NCBI GenBank assembly: GCA_945872975.1
Contig: CAMCCU010000003.1
Location: 1-35,006, forward strand
Origin: Pedosphaera parvula Ellin514
GTDB lineage: Bacteria > Verrucomicrobiota > Verrucomicrobiia > Limisphaerales > JADJPG01
Direction of reading: 5' to 3'
Length of the DNA: 35,006 nucleotides
Shown here: positions 6,542-13,291 of the stretch, one piece after another
How the letters are laid out: each line of letters starts with the position of its first letter
How positions within the stretch are numbered: position 1 is the first letter of the stretch
The notes under the pieces: model-generated
The model's input: the letters and a program-made list of their open reading frames with translations, nothing else
Databases searched by the model: none
Told to the model about the DNA's origin: nothing
Translations under genes and position numbers: made by a program

Positions 6542-9454
6542 ATGAAAATCACCCCCTCACTCTTCTACTCTTATCTGAAGTGCCCGACCAAATGCTGGCT
6601 CCATGCGGCAGGCGAACAAACTCCAGGCACCAGCTACTCTGAATGGCTCCAGTCCCAGGACGCATCGTATCGCACCACGGCTACGAGCCGACTGAGGGCT
6701 GACACGCCGCCAGAAGTATGCACCGTCGATCCGCCAGCCGACACGCTGAAGACTGCCCAGTGGCAACTCGCGATGGATGTGACCGTGGCGTCCGAACCTC
6801 GTCGCAGCCAAGGTAACGAGGCTCAAGCTTCTCCCTCTCCGGCATCGACGCACGCCTCCAGAAACAATGATCAGAGCCTCCTCACGTCGGCTGCTACCAT
6901 CATCGAGTCATGCCTTCACGCCGTGGAGCGCATCCCGTCAGAAGGCCGAGGCAAGGCCGCTCAGTTCGTTCCGATCCGTTTCATCTTCCGTAACAAGCTC
7001 ACTACAGACGACAAGCTGCTGCTGGCGTTCGACGCGTTCGTGCTCTCCCAGACACTCGGACGCGAAGTCAGCTTCGGCAAAATCATCCACGGCGACGACG
7101 ATGCCACGGTCAAGGTGAAGACCTCGGCCCTGGCTGGCGAGGTGCGGAAGCGCTTGGAGAAAATCACCGCGCTGCTCTCCAGCGCCGCACCGCCTGACCT
7201 CGTCCTGAACCGGCACTGCGCCGAGTGCGAATTCCAGGCCCGCTGTCGGAAGATCGCGGTGGAGAAGGACGACCTCAGCCTGCTGGCCAGCATGAGCGCG
7301 AAGGAGCGCCAGAAACTCCGCAGCAAAGGCATCTTCACCGTCACGCAACTCTCCTACACGTTCCGTCCCCGCCGCCGGCCCAAGCGCCAGCGCGACAAAC
7401 GGGAGAAATATCACCACTCGCTCAAGGCGCTGGCGATTCGGGAGAAGAAGATCCACATCGTCGGCAGCCCGGAACTCAAGATCGAAGGCACGCCCGTCTA
7501 TCTGGATGTCGAGGGCCTGCCCGACCGCGATTTCTACTACCTCATCGGCCTGCGCATCGGCCACGGCGACTCCGCCGTCCAGCACAGCCTGTGGGCGGAC
7601 ACCGTCGCGGACGAAGGGAAGATTTGGCAGGAATTTCTCGCCATCCTCGAAACCGTCGAGAAGCCGGTGCTGATTCACTACGGGAGCTATGAGACGAACT
7701 TCATGAAGCAGATGGAAGATCGTCACGACAGTCCACAGGCTGAATCGGTCGCGGCAAAAGCAATCGCCTCGGCTCTCAATCTCGTCTCGGTGATGTTCGC
7801 CAAAACATATTTCCCCACTTTCTCGAACGGGCTGAAGGAGATTGCTGGTTGGTTGGGCTACCAGTGGGCCGAGAACAGCCCTTCAGGGTTGCGCTCGATT
7901 AGTTGGCGACACGAATGGGAACAGGCGAGAGAGGAGTCCTCAAAGCAAAACCTGCTTACATACAACTCAGATGACTGTGACGCGTTGGAACTGGTCGCCA
8001 ACGTTATCATGCAGATGAGCCTCCAACCTCCGCTATCAATGACCGACGCCCGTCCGGCTCTCGAAATTGCTCATGCGGATGCCTTGGCGTCGCAAGACAC
8101 GATGTGGCCGAAGTTCGCTAGTCCCATCGACGCCTTTGAATCCATAAACAAAGCCGGCCGCTGGGACTACCAACGCCACAAAGTTTACGTCCGAACCGAT
8201 CAAGAACTGAAGTGCGCCACCAAAGCCGTCAACATGCGGAGTAAGCGAATCGAGCGCGTCAGCAAAGATGTCCAACCCGATCCCGTGGAGGTTTGTCCAG
8301 AATGCCTCCAGAAAACCAAATACACCAAACGAAGAACCAAGACGCTTTACGATGTGCGCTTCACAGAGTGCGGAATCAGAGGTTGGGTGGTTAGGTATCA
8401 AATCAAGGGGCATCTCTGCCGCAATTGTCATCGGTGCTTCGGCACTCCCAAGGAATTTTGGCGGCACGGCAAGTATGGCCGAAATTTGGTTGCGTTTGTC
8501 GTGTTCCAGATGATCGAACTGTGTATCCCCCAGCGCACCGTCGGATACAGCATAAACAGACTGTTCCGACTTGGGCTGGGTCAAGCCGTCATTTATAGTT
8601 TTAAGGCCAGTGCTGCTCTGCGCTACGACGAAACACGGCAGAAGATCATGGCTGTAATGGTGAAAGGAAACCTGATTCACGCAGACGAAACACGAATCTT
8701 GATCAAAGGCAAAGCGGCATACGTCTGGGTCTTCGCGACGTTCCGTGAGGTGGTATATTTCTACTCGGAAACGCGCGAAGGTGATTTGCTTGAAAAGCTG
8801 ATGAAGGAATTCAAAGGCGTTTTGGTGTCCGACTTTTATGCGGCGTACGACTCCATGCCGTGCGCGCAGCAAAAGTGCCTCATCCACTTGATGCGCGACC
8901 TCAACGACGCGGTGCTCGACCATCCATTCGACGAGGAGGTCCGGGGAATCGTGACGAAGTTTGCCGAGATTCTCAGAAGCATCGTGGCGACGATAGACCG
9001 GCGAGGTCTCAAGCGCCACTTTCTCCGAAAACACGGCCTAGAAGTCGAACGCTTTTACCGGCACATGCGGCGCACCACTTACCAGAGCGAAGCCGCATTG
9101 AAGTGCAAGGAACGATTCGAGAAGAATCGAGAAACGCTTTTCACTTTCTTGAACCATGATGGTGTGCCTTGGAACAACAACAACGTGGAACACGCCATCA
9201 AAGCATTCGCCAGGTTGCGTCGGGCAATCGAAGGGTTATCCACGCCGAAAGGCATTGAGGAATACCTGATTCTCTTGAGCGTCTGCCAAACCTGCAAATA
9301 CATGGGCGTGGACTTTCTGGATTTCCTCCGTTCGGGTGAGAAGGACATTCACGCCTTCGCGGAGAGCCGGCGTAAGCGCAAGCGCCGGTCACAAACCAGC
9401 CCGCCGCCCGCCTTGCCGCCGAACACAACCCCGGACAGCGAGGGGCAACCTTAA
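6542..9454 (+). CDS. Fusion protein: RecB/Cas4-like plus RNase H-like nuclease (TM0106 type) joined to an IS66-type DDE transposase
   Basis: The 970-aa open frame has two halves. Residues 1-500 resemble the TM0106/RecB-like putative nucleases. C14/C18 (YLKCPTKCW) and C226-x2-C229-x5-C235 (HCAECEFQARC) match the one-plus-three cysteine pattern of Cas4/AddB iron-sulfur nucleases. An RNase H-like exonuclease domain follows, with YLDVEGLPDRDFYYLIG (320-336) and LLTYNSDDCDALELV (471-485). Residues ~520-970 are an IS66-type transposase: zinc finger C585/C588 and C626/C629, then DDE residues D715 (HADET), D764 (SDFYAAYD) and E883 (NNNNVEHAIKAFARLRRAIEG), with a basic tail. No stop or frameshift separates the halves. 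Residues about 86-119 are encoded by an inserted REP-like palindrome. I found no terminal inverted repeats, so mobility is uncertain. Composition looks less GC-rich after about base 7740. Confidence 0.85.
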   Translation: MKITPSLFYSYLKCPTKCWLHAAGEQTPGTSYSEWLQSQDASYRTTATSRLRADTPPEVCTVDPPADTLKTAQWQLAMDVTVASEPRRSQGNEAQASPSPASTHASRNNDQSLLTSAATIIESCLHAVERIPSEGRGKAAQFVPIRFIFRNKLTTDDKLLLAFDAFVLSQTLGREVSFGKIIHGDDDATVKVKTSALAGEVRKRLEKITALLSSAAPPDLVLNRHCAECEFQARCRKIAVEKDDLSLLASMSAKERQKLRSKGIFTVTQLSYTFRPRRRPKRQRDKREKYHHSLKALAIREKKIHIVGSPELKIEGTPVYLDVEGLPDRDFYYLIGLRIGHGDSAVQHSLWADTVADEGKIWQEFLAILETVEKPVLIHYGSYETNFMKQMEDRHDSPQAESVAAKAIASALNLVSVMFAKTYFPTFSNGLKEIAGWLGYQWAENSPSGLRSISWRHEWEQAREESSKQNLLTYNSDDCDALELVANVIMQMSLQPPLSMTDARPALEIAHADALASQDTMWPKFASPIDAFESINKAGRWDYQRHKVYVRTDQELKCATKAVNMRSKRIERVSKDVQPDPVEVCPECLQKTKYTKRRTKTLYDVRFTECGIRGWVVRYQIKGHLCRNCHRCFGTPKEFWRHGKYGRNLVAFVVFQMIELCIPQRTVGYSINRLFRLGLGQAVIYSFKASAALRYDETRQKIMAVMVKGNLIHADETRILIKGKAAYVWVFATFREVVYFYSETREGDLLEKLMKEFKGVLVSDFYAAYDSMPCAQQKCLIHLMRDLNDAVLDHPFDEEVRGIVTKFAEILRSIVATIDRRGLKRHFLRKHGLEVERFYRHMRRTTYQSEAALKCKERFEKNRETLFTFLNHDGVPWNNNNVEHAIKAFARLRRAIEGLSTPKGIEEYLILLSVCQTCKYMGVDFLDFLRSGEKDIHAFAESRRKRKRRSQTSPPPALPPNTTPDSEGQP
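6797..6898. repeat. REP-like palindromic element, copy A (inside the nuclease-transposase coding sequence)
   Basis: The 24-base inverted arms are 6801-6824 (GTCGCAGCC...GAGGCTC) and 6874-6897 (GAGCCTCC...GGCTGCTAC), with 5 mismatches between arms. They are separated by a 49-base spacer. The element is read through in frame and encodes roughly residues 86-119 of the fusion protein (a segment rich in Ser, Ala, Pro, Asn and Gln). Total arm-to-arm length is 97 bases, identical to copy B, and the spacers are visibly homologous (about 36 of 49 positions match). Confidence 0.85.
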
Positions 9455-9458
9455 CCTC

Positions 9459-9555
9459 GTAGCAGCCGACGTCAGGAGGCTCAAACTTCTCCCCCTCCCG
9501 CATCAACGCGTGACTCGAAGCCAAATGATCAGAGCCTCCTCACGTCGGCTGCCAC
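9459..9555. repeat. REP-like palindromic element, copy B
   Basis: The inverted arms are 9459-9482 (GTAGCAGCCGACG...GAGGCTC) and 9532-9555 (GAGCCTCC...GGCTGCCAC), with a 49-base spacer that aligns with that of copy A without gaps. It starts a few bases after the stop codon of the nuclease-transposase gene. The preceding bases AACCTC are also shared with copy A, so the mobile unit probably includes them. The hairpin could act as a transcription end or mRNA-stabilising structure for the gene before it. Confidence 0.85.
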
Positions 9556-9578
9556 TGGGCGGGGACATTCACCTCCTC

Positions 9579-9650
9579 GTAGCAGACGAGGTGACGAGGC
9601 TCATTTCAATTTCCGGTTTTCAATTTGAGCCTCCTTACCTCGGCTGCTAC
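9579..9650. repeat. REP-like palindromic element, copy C (upstream of the REP transposase gene)
   Basis: The inverted arms are 9579-9602 (GTAGCAGACG...GAGGCTC) and 9627-9650 (GAGCCTCC...GGCTGCTAC), with a short AT-rich 24-base spacer (72 bases in all). It ends 15 bases before the ATG of the REP-associated transposase, so the hairpin lies in that gene's leader. It is probably one of the two flanking substrates typical of RAYT loci. Confidence 0.85.
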
Positions 9651-9665
9651 CATTCAGCCGTCGCC

Positions 9666-10247
9666 ATGAATGAACCCGACTCCAACCGTGCGTTCTATCT
9701 TCCCCGCCTGCCGCGCGAATATTATCAGGGCGACGCGGTGGTTCACTGGACGCTTCCCATTTCGCACCGTCGACGCGGCTGGCTGGACGAACGGTTTCAC
9801 GCCGCGTTCCGTGAACTGCTGCTGCACACCGCCGCGCGCGAGGGACTATTCTGCCCGCCGTATTGCCTCATGACGGATCATCTTCATCTGGTCTGGATGT
9901 GCTTGCGTCTGGATTCCGACCAGCGCAACGGCATGGCCTTCCTGCGCACGCATCTCGAACCGAAACTCGCGCCGCAGAAGTTCCAGCATCAGGCGCATGA
10001 CCATGTGCTCAAACCGGAGGAGCGCCGCCACAACGCGTTTGCCCGCACCTGTCACTACCTTCTCGAAAACCCGATCCAAGCAGAACTCGTGAAGCACCCG
10101 AACGAGTGGCCGTTCAACGGGGCGGTCATCCCCGGCTACCCGACGCTGCATCCGCTTCAGGACGATTTCTGGCCGAAGTTCTGGAGGCTCTACACGGCAG
10201 CAAAGTCGCCGAACGCAGGAAAGATTCTCCGCCCGCCCATCACGTAG
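9666..10247 (+). CDS. REP-associated tyrosine transposase (RAYT; Y1/HUH superfamily)
   Basis: The 193-aa protein starts at ATG 9666; an upstream extension in the same frame runs through two REP copies and is rejected. The HUH metal-binding motif is LMTDHLHLVW with His72 and His74. The candidate catalytic tyrosine is Tyr131 in RTCHYLLENPIQAELV, matching the family's Y-x-x-x-NP-x-x-A-x-LV motif. Such single-strand endonucleases cleave and mobilise REP palindromes and are normally flanked by them, as here (copy C before, copy D after). The TAG stop lies inside copy D. The N-terminal FYLPRLPREYYQGDAVVHWTLP is typical of the family. It is likely domesticated or self-limiting rather than an autonomous insertion sequence. 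Confidence 0.9.
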   Translation: MNEPDSNRAFYLPRLPREYYQGDAVVHWTLPISHRRRGWLDERFHAAFRELLLHTAAREGLFCPPYCLMTDHLHLVWMCLRLDSDQRNGMAFLRTHLEPKLAPQKFQHQAHDHVLKPEERRHNAFARTCHYLLENPIQAELVKHPNEWPFNGAVIPGYPTLHPLQDDFWPKFWRLYTAAKSPNAGKILRPPIT

Positions 10248-10326
10248 CAGCCGACGTGAGGAGGCTCAAGCTGATCGGGCCGCATCCTCGCGAAGGAGAT
10301 TTGAGCCTCCTTACGTCGGCTGCTAC
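10244..10326. repeat. REP-like palindromic element, copy D (overlaps the end of the REP transposase gene)
   Basis: The inverted arms are 10244-10267 (GTAGCAGCCGACG...GAGGCTC) and 10303-10326 (GAGCCTCC...GGCTGCTAC), differing at one arm position, with a 35-base spacer. The first arm supplies the TAG stop codon (10245-10247) of the transposase gene. The element ends 4 bases before the stop codon of the argG fragment on the other strand. Confidence 0.88.
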
Positions 10327-10330
10327 GAAA

Positions 10331-10455
10331 TCACAACCCCTTCAGATTCTTCGCCCCATTCACGGTCGAGTTCACGCGCAGGCGCAGGCCGTTCAGGCGG
10401 ATGAAGCCGGTGGCGTCGTTCTGTTCGTAGTCTTTGGTTCGGTCGGGTTCCATCA
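10331..10455 (-). pseudogene. argG 3'-end fragment (duplicated, diverged)
   Basis: Read on the minus strand, this stretch encodes VVMEPDRTKDYEQNDATG followed by [20 protein letters not shown] and LKGL-stop. It aligns with the last ~38 residues of ArgG encoded at 11110-11230, which has [16 protein letters not shown] and ends NLGN. It shares a perfect 73-base block with argG but differs on both sides of it. There is no upstream argG sequence; the toxin gene begins 8 bases further on. It is therefore a remnant, not a functional gene. It is either the original argG tail displaced by an insertion or a fragment carried in with the toxin-antitoxin module. Confidence 0.88.
10347..10419. repeat. 73-bp perfect direct repeat, left copy (within the argG fragment)
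   Basis: This is identical to 11123-11195 inside intact argG and lies in the same orientation. Together the copies bracket the toxin-antitoxin pair, giving a repeat unit of 776 bases. They mark the recombination limits of the duplication. Confidence 0.95.
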
Positions 10456-10463
10456 CGACGTTC

Positions 10464-10838
10464 CTACGTTGTCGGCTCATGTGGGCGGAAACGGACGCGC
10501 CAAGATTCCACGATGGCCAGCCGTCCGGCCAATCGTGCCAGAAGTTCCGGCTTGCTCACAAATGACCGCAAGACCTGGTTCACCTGCGCGGCAACAGCGT
10601 CGTCGGGGAGTTCCAGCACAATGATGCCGGCATAATCCTTCGGCGGATAATTGCGGATGTCGGCAAAATCAAAGTCGCGGGTGATGAGGGTGAGTTGCCG
10701 GGCTATGGCGTAGGCGGCAACAGTGGCGTCGTCCGCTCCGTTCGGGAGAACATCCCGGACATCTTCGACGTCGTGACTCAGATCGCGCAACAGGCTGCCT
10801 GAGGAGCGAGGCATGTTGGCATCGAGCAGGAATCTCAT
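10464..10838 (-). CDS. DUF5615-family PIN-like toxin
   Basis: The 124-aa protein begins MRFLLDANMP, the start typical of DUF5615 (Mut7-C/PIN-like) proteins. Acidic residues in PIN-type positions are Asp6, Asp36/Asp37 (GADDATVAAYA) and Asp55/Asp57 (TRDFDFADIRNYPP), consistent with a metal-dependent ribonuclease core. GIIVLELPDDA and the Arg-rich tail also fit. Its ATG overlaps the stop of the upstream DUF433 gene by one base (TGATG), the usual coupling of antitoxin before toxin. By family precedent it is the RNase toxin of a type II module. No RNA target can be inferred. It lies between the argG fragment and intact argG. Confidence 0.88.
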   Translation of the reverse strand: MRFLLDANMPRSSGSLLRDLSHDVEDVRDVLPNGADDATVAAYAIARQLTLITRDFDFADIRNYPPKDYAGIIVLELPDDAVAAQVNQVLRSFVSKPELLARLAGRLAIVESWRVRFRPHEPTT

Positions 10839-11065
10839 CAGGTCGCCGTGCCGAGCGGATGATGTTCTTCTTGCTCCACCAACTCACCGGCAAACTTGAG
10901 TGCGGCGCGGATTTGGACGCGGGTCAAACTGTATTCGCGTTCCACCTCCTCGAAGCCCATGCCGCCGGCCAGGCTGCCGACAATCAATGAGACAGGCATC
11001 CGCGTGCCCCGAATGACCGGTTTTCCGTGGCAGATGGTTGGGTCAATCACGATCTGGTCGTTCAT
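10838..11065 (-). CDS. DUF433-family antitoxin
   Basis: This 75-aa protein has the DUF433 signature: IVIDPTICHGKPVIRGTRMPVSLIVGSLAGG at the N-terminus, then EEVEREYSLTRVQIRAALKFAGEL. The fold is a small helix-turn-helix-like domain found as the antitoxin partner of DUF5615 toxins. It precedes the toxin in the operon with a one-base overlap. Only 44 bases separate it from the end of argG, which is upstream on the same strand, so the pair may have its own promoter in that gap or be read through from argG. It probably binds both the toxin and its own promoter, as is usual for such modules (inference). Confidence 0.9.
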   Translation of the reverse strand: MNDQIVIDPTICHGKPVIRGTRMPVSLIVGSLAGGMGFEEVEREYSLTRVQIRAALKFAGELVEQEEHHPLGTAT

Positions 11066-11109
11066 GGGTTCATCCTATCTGCGAATTCGCTTTTGACCAG
11101 CGGGCTATT

Positions 11110-12354
11110 TTAGTTTCCCAGGTTCTTCGCCCCATTCACGGTCGAGTTCACGCGCAGGCGCAGGCCGTTCAGGCGGATGAAGCCGGTGGCGTCGTCCTGA
11201 TTGTAGGCCTTGGTCGGGTCGGCTTCCATCGTGGCGATGTGCGGGTTGTACATGCTGAACTTCGACTTGCGACCGGCGACGTAGAGGCCGCCCTTGTAGA
11301 GCTTCACGCGCACGGTGCCGGTGACGTTCTTCTGGCTCTCCTCGACGTAGGCCTGGAGCGCAAGACGCTCGGGCGCATACCAGAATCCGTTATAGACTAG
11401 CTCGGCATACTTCGGGATGAACGAATCGCGCTGGTGCATGACTTCGCGATCCATCGTGAGGCTCTCCATCTGGCGATGCGCGTAGTGCAGGATGCTGCCG
11501 CCGGGAGTTTCATAGACGCCACGGCTCTTCATGCCGACGAAGCGGTTCTCGACCATGTCCACGCGGCCGACGCCGTGTTTGCCGCCGAGCTTGTTGAGGA
11601 ACTTCATGACCTGGAGCGGCGTCATAGACTTACCGTTCACGGCCACGCAATCGCCCTTCACGAAATCGAGTTCGACATACTCCGCCTTGTCCGGCGCGTC
11701 TTCGGGCAGCACGGAGAGCGTGGTGAAATAATCACGGTTCTTCTTCGGATCGAAGCTGTCATACCACGGGTCTTCGAGGATGCCGGCCTCGTAGGAGATG
11801 TGCAGAAGGTTGCGGTCCATCGAATACGGTTTCTTCGCGCTGGCCTGCACTGGGATGCCCTTCGCCGCGCAGTAATCGATCATCGCCTGGCGTCCAGGGA
11901 AGTCCTTGCGATACCGCTCGTCACGCCAAGGGGCGATGATCTGCAACTCGGGCGCGAGCGCGGCGGCGGTCAGCTCGAAGCGCACCTGGTCATTGCCCTT
12001 GCCGGTGGCGCCGTGGGCGATGGCGTCGGCTTTCTCGGCCTTGGCGATCTCGACCATGCGCTTGGCGATGAGCGGGCGGGCGATGCTGGTGCCGAGGAAG
12101 TATTGGCCTTCGTAAATCGCGCCGGCGCGGAGCATTGGGTAGATGAAGTCGCTGGCGAATTCTTCCTGGAGGTCGTCGATGTAAATCTTCGACGCGCCGG
12201 TCTTCTTGGCCTTGGCGTTGAGACCCTTGAGTTCATCTTCCTGGCCGATGTTGGCGCAGAAGCAGATCATCTCGGCATTGCCGTAGGTGTCTTTGATCCA
12301 GGAGAGGAGGACGGAGGTATCGAGGCCGCCGGAGTATGCGAGGACGATTTTCAT
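11110..12354 (-). CDS. argG: Argininosuccinate synthase
   Basis: The 414-aa enzyme has normal length for the bacterial type I family. It joins citrulline and aspartate with ATP to give argininosuccinate, the penultimate step of arginine synthesis. The N-terminal ATP-binding loop is AYSGGLDTS (6-14). [13 protein letters not shown] binds substrates and APWRDERY follows. [20 protein letters not shown] closes the C-terminal helix used in tetramerisation. The final ~24 codons include a 73-bp block repeated at 10347-10419. This intact copy ends NLGN, whereas the fragment ends NLKGL, so the C-terminus may have been exchanged by recombination. No other arginine gene is adjacent. Confidence 0.97.
   Translation of the reverse strand: MKIVLAYSGGLDTSVLLSWIKDTYGNAEMICFCANIGQEDELKGLNAKAKKTGASKIYIDDLQEEFASDFIYPMLRAGAIYEGQYFLGTSIARPLIAKRMVEIAKAEKADAIAHGATGKGNDQVRFELTAAALAPELQIIAPWRDERYRKDFPGRQAMIDYCAAKGIPVQASAKKPYSMDRNLLHISYEAGILEDPWYDSFDPKKNRDYFTTLSVLPEDAPDKAEYVELDFVKGDCVAVNGKSMTPLQVMKFLNKLGGKHGVGRVDMVENRFVGMKSRGVYETPGGSILHYAHRQMESLTMDREVMHQRDSFIPKYAELVYNGFWYAPERLALQAYVEESQKNVTGTVRVKLYKGGLYVAGRKSKFSMYNPHIATMEADPTKAYNQDDATGFIRLNGLRLRVNSTVNGAKNLGN
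11123..11195. repeat. 73-bp perfect direct repeat, right copy (within argG)
   Basis: This is the second copy of the 10347-10419 repeat, covering codons for the ArgG C-terminal helix. Identity stops abruptly at both edges. Confidence 0.95.
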
Positions 12355-12446
12355 GAGTCAGTAATTCGTGTTGCGTGAGGTGTAATCAACGGCCTGATGC
12401 CACAGGCCAAAATCAGGGGCGACTAAACGCGAACCAGCCCCGGCAG

Positions 12447-12476
12447 AAAAGAAAAAACCACCCGGAGTTCGGGTGG
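12447..12476 (-). terminator. Rho-independent terminator of the small basic protein gene
   Basis: On the minus strand CCACCCG-AACTC-CGGGTGG forms a perfect 7-bp GC-rich stem with a 5-base loop, followed by TTTTTTC and further T residues. It lies 22 bases after the stop of the gene at 12499-12612 and before argG, separating the two transcripts. Confidence 0.88.
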
Positions 12477-12498
12477 CAAGAGTGAAAGAGGGCGCAGG

Positions 12499-12612
12499 TT
12501 ACGCCTTGGTCTTCTTCTTCGCGGCCGGCTTTACTTTCGCGGCTTCTTTTTTGCGCTTCATGTAGGCGTTGGCGCGTTGACGTTTCTGAGTCTTGTTACT
12601 TTGTTGTCCCAT
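12499..12612 (-). CDS. Very small, highly basic protein (37 aa), unknown function
   Basis: From ATG 12612 the product is MGQQSNKTQKRQRANAYMKR followed by a Lys/Ala-rich tail ending PAAKKKTKA. A longer in-frame start at 12684 adds an unrelated hydrophobic leader and is rejected. About 40 percent of residues are Lys or Arg, like small ribosomal proteins or RNA-binding peptides. I do not recognise it as bTHX, bL34 or bL36. It has its own strong terminator, and its start faces a divergent lipoprotein gene across 46 bases, which argues for an independently transcribed real gene. A ribosome-associated or nucleic-acid-packing role is a guess. Confidence 0.7.
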   Translation of the reverse strand: MGQQSNKTQKRQRANAYMKRKKEAAKVKPAAKKKTKA

Positions 12613-12658
12613 AAGTCTCTTTACATTATGAATCCGATTCGGATGCTTGAGCGAGACT

Positions 12659-13192
12659 ATGATGATTCGAGTTTTGCGGTTCAATACCTATTTGTTGCTG
12701 GCTCTGGCGATCGGTCTCGGCGGCGGTTGCAAATCCAGCAAGCCGAAAGACCCGAACAAATACACCAAGAAGGACGAAGCCTCGTTGCGCTTGTACCTCG
12801 AGGTGAATCCCGACGGCTCCGAGAGCAATGGCCCGATAACCGTCGGCCGGCAAAGTCCATTCGAGTTGAACGTGCAGAAAATCCCGTTCCTGACGGAATT
12901 CCAGATCGAGAAAGCCGCCGTCGTCGAGGTGCTGGGCGGTTTTTCCATCTCGGTGCAATACGACAAGCAAGGCAGCATGCTGCTGGAGCAATACACCACG
13001 GGATCGAAGGGAAAACACATGGCCATTTCCGCTGAGTTCGGCCAATTGCGCTGGATCGCTGCCCCCGTGATCACGCAACGGCTCGGCGATGGATTGCTCG
13101 TCTTCACGCCCGATACTTCGCGCGAAGAGGCGGTGCGCATCGTCAGCGGACTGAATCGTGTCGCCGAACTCGTGCGTAAAGGACGGAAGTAA
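12659..13192 (+). CDS. Putative lipoprotein with a SecD periplasmic-head-like domain
   Basis: This is a ~177-aa exported protein. It has basic N-terminal residues and a hydrophobic core (YLLLALAIGLGGG), then Cys24 in LGGGC, an imperfect lipobox with Gly at -3. The mature part contains VQYDKQGSMLLEQYTTGSKGKH, AISAEF, RWIAAPVITQRLGDG and FTPDTSREEAVRIVSGLNRVAEL. The order and spacing resemble the SecD/SecDF P1 head subdomain (a D-x-x-G-x-x-x-F block, a strand ending in SAPxI, and an FTxEEAxxLxxxL helix). That link is by eye and unproven. It is followed by the M23 peptidase gene on the same strand, so an envelope role is plausible. TTG at 12647 is a less likely alternative start. Confidence 0.75.
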   Translation: MMIRVLRFNTYLLLALAIGLGGGCKSSKPKDPNKYTKKDEASLRLYLEVNPDGSESNGPITVGRQSPFELNVQKIPFLTEFQIEKAAVVEVLGGFSISVQYDKQGSMLLEQYTTGSKGKHMAISAEFGQLRWIAAPVITQRLGDGLLVFTPDTSREEAVRIVSGLNRVAELVRKGRK

Positions 13193-13291
13193 CCGGCAGA
13201 TGGACTTTGAACCACATCTCAAATGACCAATAACCAATTCACAAGGTTCGGGCGGGAAGAACATTCTCCAACCCGGCTCGCTATTTCTCCG

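Noticed and set aside
9336-9665. Upstream extension of the REP transposase reading frame
   Set aside because: It would overlap the end of the transposase-fusion gene and translate REP copies B and C. The family-typical start is at 9666.
6452-9700. A complete IS66 insertion sequence with terminal inverted repeats
   Set aside because: I could not find matching inverted ends or a target duplication around the fusion gene. The only palindromes nearby are REP-type.
9455-10330. CRISPR array suggested by recurring 24-base motifs and a Cas4-like domain nearby
   Set aside because: The repeats are palindromic arms in inverted pairs with irregular spacing, not direct repeats with uniform spacers, and there are no cas1 or cas2 genes.
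12499-12684. 61-codon version of the small basic protein
   Set aside because: The extra 24 residues read through the divergent promoter region and overlap the start of the lipoprotein gene. The ATG at 12612 gives a coherent basic protein.
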